A stretch of 7,072 bases of DNA from Spirochaetaceae bacterium. Its GTDB lineage: Bacteria > Spirochaetota > Spirochaetia > Treponematales > Breznakiellaceae. Positions 5,610 through 7,072 of this stretch are shown in pieces. How positions within the stretch are numbered: the first letter of the stretch is position 1; each line of letters opens with the position of its first letter. Under the pieces are notes generated by a model. It searched no databases and was not told the DNA's origin. It was given only the letters and a program-made list of their open reading frames with translations. The stretch covers positions 1 to 7,072 of the forward strand of contig JAITNO010000086.1 of the NCBI GenBank assembly GCA_031290405.1, given 5' to 3'. A program made the position numbers and the translations under genes.

Positions 5610-7072
5610 ATGTTGCGTTACCTAGAGCTCGTCTTCGATATGCCGTTAAAGCAGTCCTTCACCTACCGCGCCGACGAAAAGACCATCACCGCCTCCGCCG
5701 TTGGCAAGCGTGCGGCGGCCCCCTTCGGCAGGCGCGACCTGACAGGCTGCATCGTCGCAGAGCGCGATGCGCCGCCGCCCGGTCTGGCCGAAGCGCAGAT
5801 CAAGACCGTGCGGCGCATCGTGGACAAGGAGGCCCTCTTCGGGCAAAACGAAATAGACCTCTCCGCCTGGCTTGCCAGCTATTACCTCTGTTCCCAGGGG
5901 GAGGCCCTCGCCGCCATGCTCCCCTCGGGGCGGCGCGCCGGCGCCTCCCCCTCTCTCGGTGCGGACGAACTGGAAGGCGCCGCTTCGGGGGAGGGCCGGC
6001 TCTCCCTGTCGGCGGAGCAGGAGGCGGCCTTGCAGGCCCTTTCCGGCGGCGCCGGCGCGGGCGGCGTCTCCTACCTCTTCGGCGTTACCGGATCCGGCAA
6101 AACCGAAGTGTTCTTGCGCGCGGCGGAAAGCTTCCTCCACCAGGGCACGTCCGTCGTCTACCTCGTGCCGGAAATCTCACTCACCCTGCAAACGTCCCTC
6201 GTCATCACCAAACGCTTCGGCCCCCTCGCCGCCACGTTTCACTCAGGCCTGAGCGGGAGCGCGCGCCTGCGCGAGTGGATGCGCATCAAGCGCGGCGAAG
6301 CGCGCATCGTCGTGGGGCCGCGCAGCGCCGTCTTCGCCCCCGTGCAGAACCTCGGCCTCATCATCATCGACGAAGAGCACGACGGCTCCTTCAAGTCAGG
6401 CAGCACCCCCCGCTATCATGCGCGGCAGGTCGCCCTCCGCCGCGCCGCCCGCTCAGGCGCCGCCCTCGTCATGGGCTCCGCCACGCCGTCCGCAGAAGCC
6501 TGGAAGCTCATGGCCGAAGGACGCATCAGACGCCTGGACCTGACGCAGCGGCTTTCCGGCGGCACCGTCCCCAGCGTCCGCATCGTCAGCCTCGAGCGCA
6601 CCGACGGTTGCCTCACCGCCGAGCTTAAAGACGAAATCCGCCAGACCGCGCTTGCCGGACGGCAGACCATCCTCTTCCTCAACCGGCGCGGCTTCGCCTA
6701 CTTCTATCATTGCAGGGAATGCGGCTACATCCTGGAGTGCAAACACTGCTCCGTTTCCCTCACGTGGCACAAGGGCCGGGGGAAGGCCGTCTGCCATTAC
6801 TGCGGCTACCAGACCGCGCCGCCGGACGCCTGCCCCACCTGCGGCTCCCTGGAGGCCGGCTTCACCGGCTTCGGCACCGAGATGATAGAAGAAGAAATCC
6901 GGCGCACGTTCCCCGAGCTCCGCGTCAGGCGCGTCGACGCCGACACCATGCAAAAAAAGGGCTCCCTCGAGGAGGCCCTCAACGCGTTCCGCGCCGGAGC
7001 GTTCGACATCCTCTTAGGCACCCAGATGGTAGCCAAAGGCTTAAACTTCCCCGGCGTCCGCCTCGTCGGCGT
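5610..7072 (+). CDS. priA: PriA, replication restart helicase (3' end cut off)
   Basis: PriA is a 3'-5' DNA helicase that recognises stalled forks and reloads the replisome. The frame is open for 487 residues to the window edge. The N-terminal part, MLRYLELVFDMPLKQSFTY, is typical of the DNA 3'-end-binding domain. Helicase motifs follow: GVTGSGKT at 158-165, YLVPEISLT at 184-192, DEEH at 254-257, GSATPS at 289-294, FLNRRGFA at 356-363, and motif V starting GTQMVAKG at 470. Eight cysteines in four CxxC pairs (368/371, 377/380, 395/398, 408/411) form the two zinc sites. Only about 25 residues separate the N-terminal domain (ending near LPSGRR) from LSAEQ, so the winged-helix domain of E. coli PriA appears absent. 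ATG 5610 lacks a clear Shine-Dalgarno; an in-frame GTG at 5586 is an alternative. The gene is very GC-rich with many C-ending codons. Confidence 0.96.
   Translation, partial: MLRYLELVFDMPLKQSFTYRADEKTITASAVGKRAAAPFGRRDLTGCIVAERDAPPPGLAEAQIKTVRRIVDKEALFGQNEIDLSAWLASYYLCSQGEALAAMLPSGRRAGASPSLGADELEGAASGEGRLSLSAEQEAALQALSGGAGAGGVSYLFGVTGSGKTEVFLRAAESFLHQGTSVVYLVPEISLTLQTSLVITKRFGPLAATFHSGLSGSARLREWMRIKRGEARIVVGPRSAVFAPVQNLGLIIIDEEHDGSFKSGSTPRYHARQVALRRAARSGAALVMGSATPSAEAWKLMAEGRIRRLDLTQRLSGGTVPSVRIVSLERTDGCLTAELKDEIRQTALAGRQTILFLNRRGFAYFYHCRECGYILECKHCSVSLTWHKGRGKAVCHYCGYQTAPPDACPTCGSLEAGFTGFGTEMIEEEIRRTFPELRVRRVDADTMQKKGSLEEALNAFRAGAFDILLGTQMVAKGLNFPGVRLVG

Noticed and set aside
6453..6953. Long open frames on the minus strand opposite priA, here and at 5646-6140
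   Set aside because: The helicase motifs and zinc cysteines are all in the plus-strand frame. The opposite frames are Ala/Gly/Arg-rich shadows of GC-rich coding DNA.

Overview
The window holds the front part of a bacterial division and cell wall (dcw) gene cluster on the minus strand. A divergent primosomal helicase gene, priA, lies on the plus strand. All assignments come from reading translated motifs, with no database search.

Likely organism: a spirochaete of the Treponema group is my best guess, at moderate confidence. The dcw order is compacted: mraZ, rsmH, ftsL-like, murF, mraY, ftsW, with no ftsI or murE between ftsL and murF. RsmH carries the variant DLGVSLFHYEKSGRGFSF instead of the usual DLGVSS-x-Q motif. 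FtsW has SGGFWGKGIGQG, and PriA is short. All four remind me of treponemal proteins, but this is recollection. GC content is uneven: single 60-base lines run from about 35% in ftsW to about 77% in priA. The plus strand is C-rich in most lines I counted.

Layout, plus-strand coordinates: 1-1115 ftsW (C-terminal end cut off by the window edge), 1116-2192 mraY, 2202-3632 murF, 3684-3959 ftsL-like, 3993-4970 rsmH and 4983-5423 mraZ, all on the minus strand. 5424-5609 is the divergent control region. 5610-7072 is priA on the plus strand, cut off by the right edge. No stretch above 300 bases lacks a gene. I saw no tRNA, rRNA, mobile element, CRISPR array or terminator.

How it works together: the six minus-strand genes are separated by 0 to about 50 bases, so they look like one transcript read from a promoter at 5465-5493. 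MraZ is a DNA-binding regulator. RsmH methylates 16S rRNA. The ftsL-like protein belongs to the divisome. MurF and MraY perform the last cytoplasmic and first membrane steps of peptidoglycan precursor synthesis. FtsW polymerises septal glycan. The most notable signal is a run of four 5-base boxes at exact 10-base intervals (5419-5453). It covers the mraZ Shine-Dalgarno and TTG start codon and looks like an autoregulatory MraZ operator. I found no wholly new system. The points of interest are this operator, a priA that seems to lack the winged-helix domain, an in-frame UGA-terminated mini-ORF before murF, and a nine-G tract inside rsmH.
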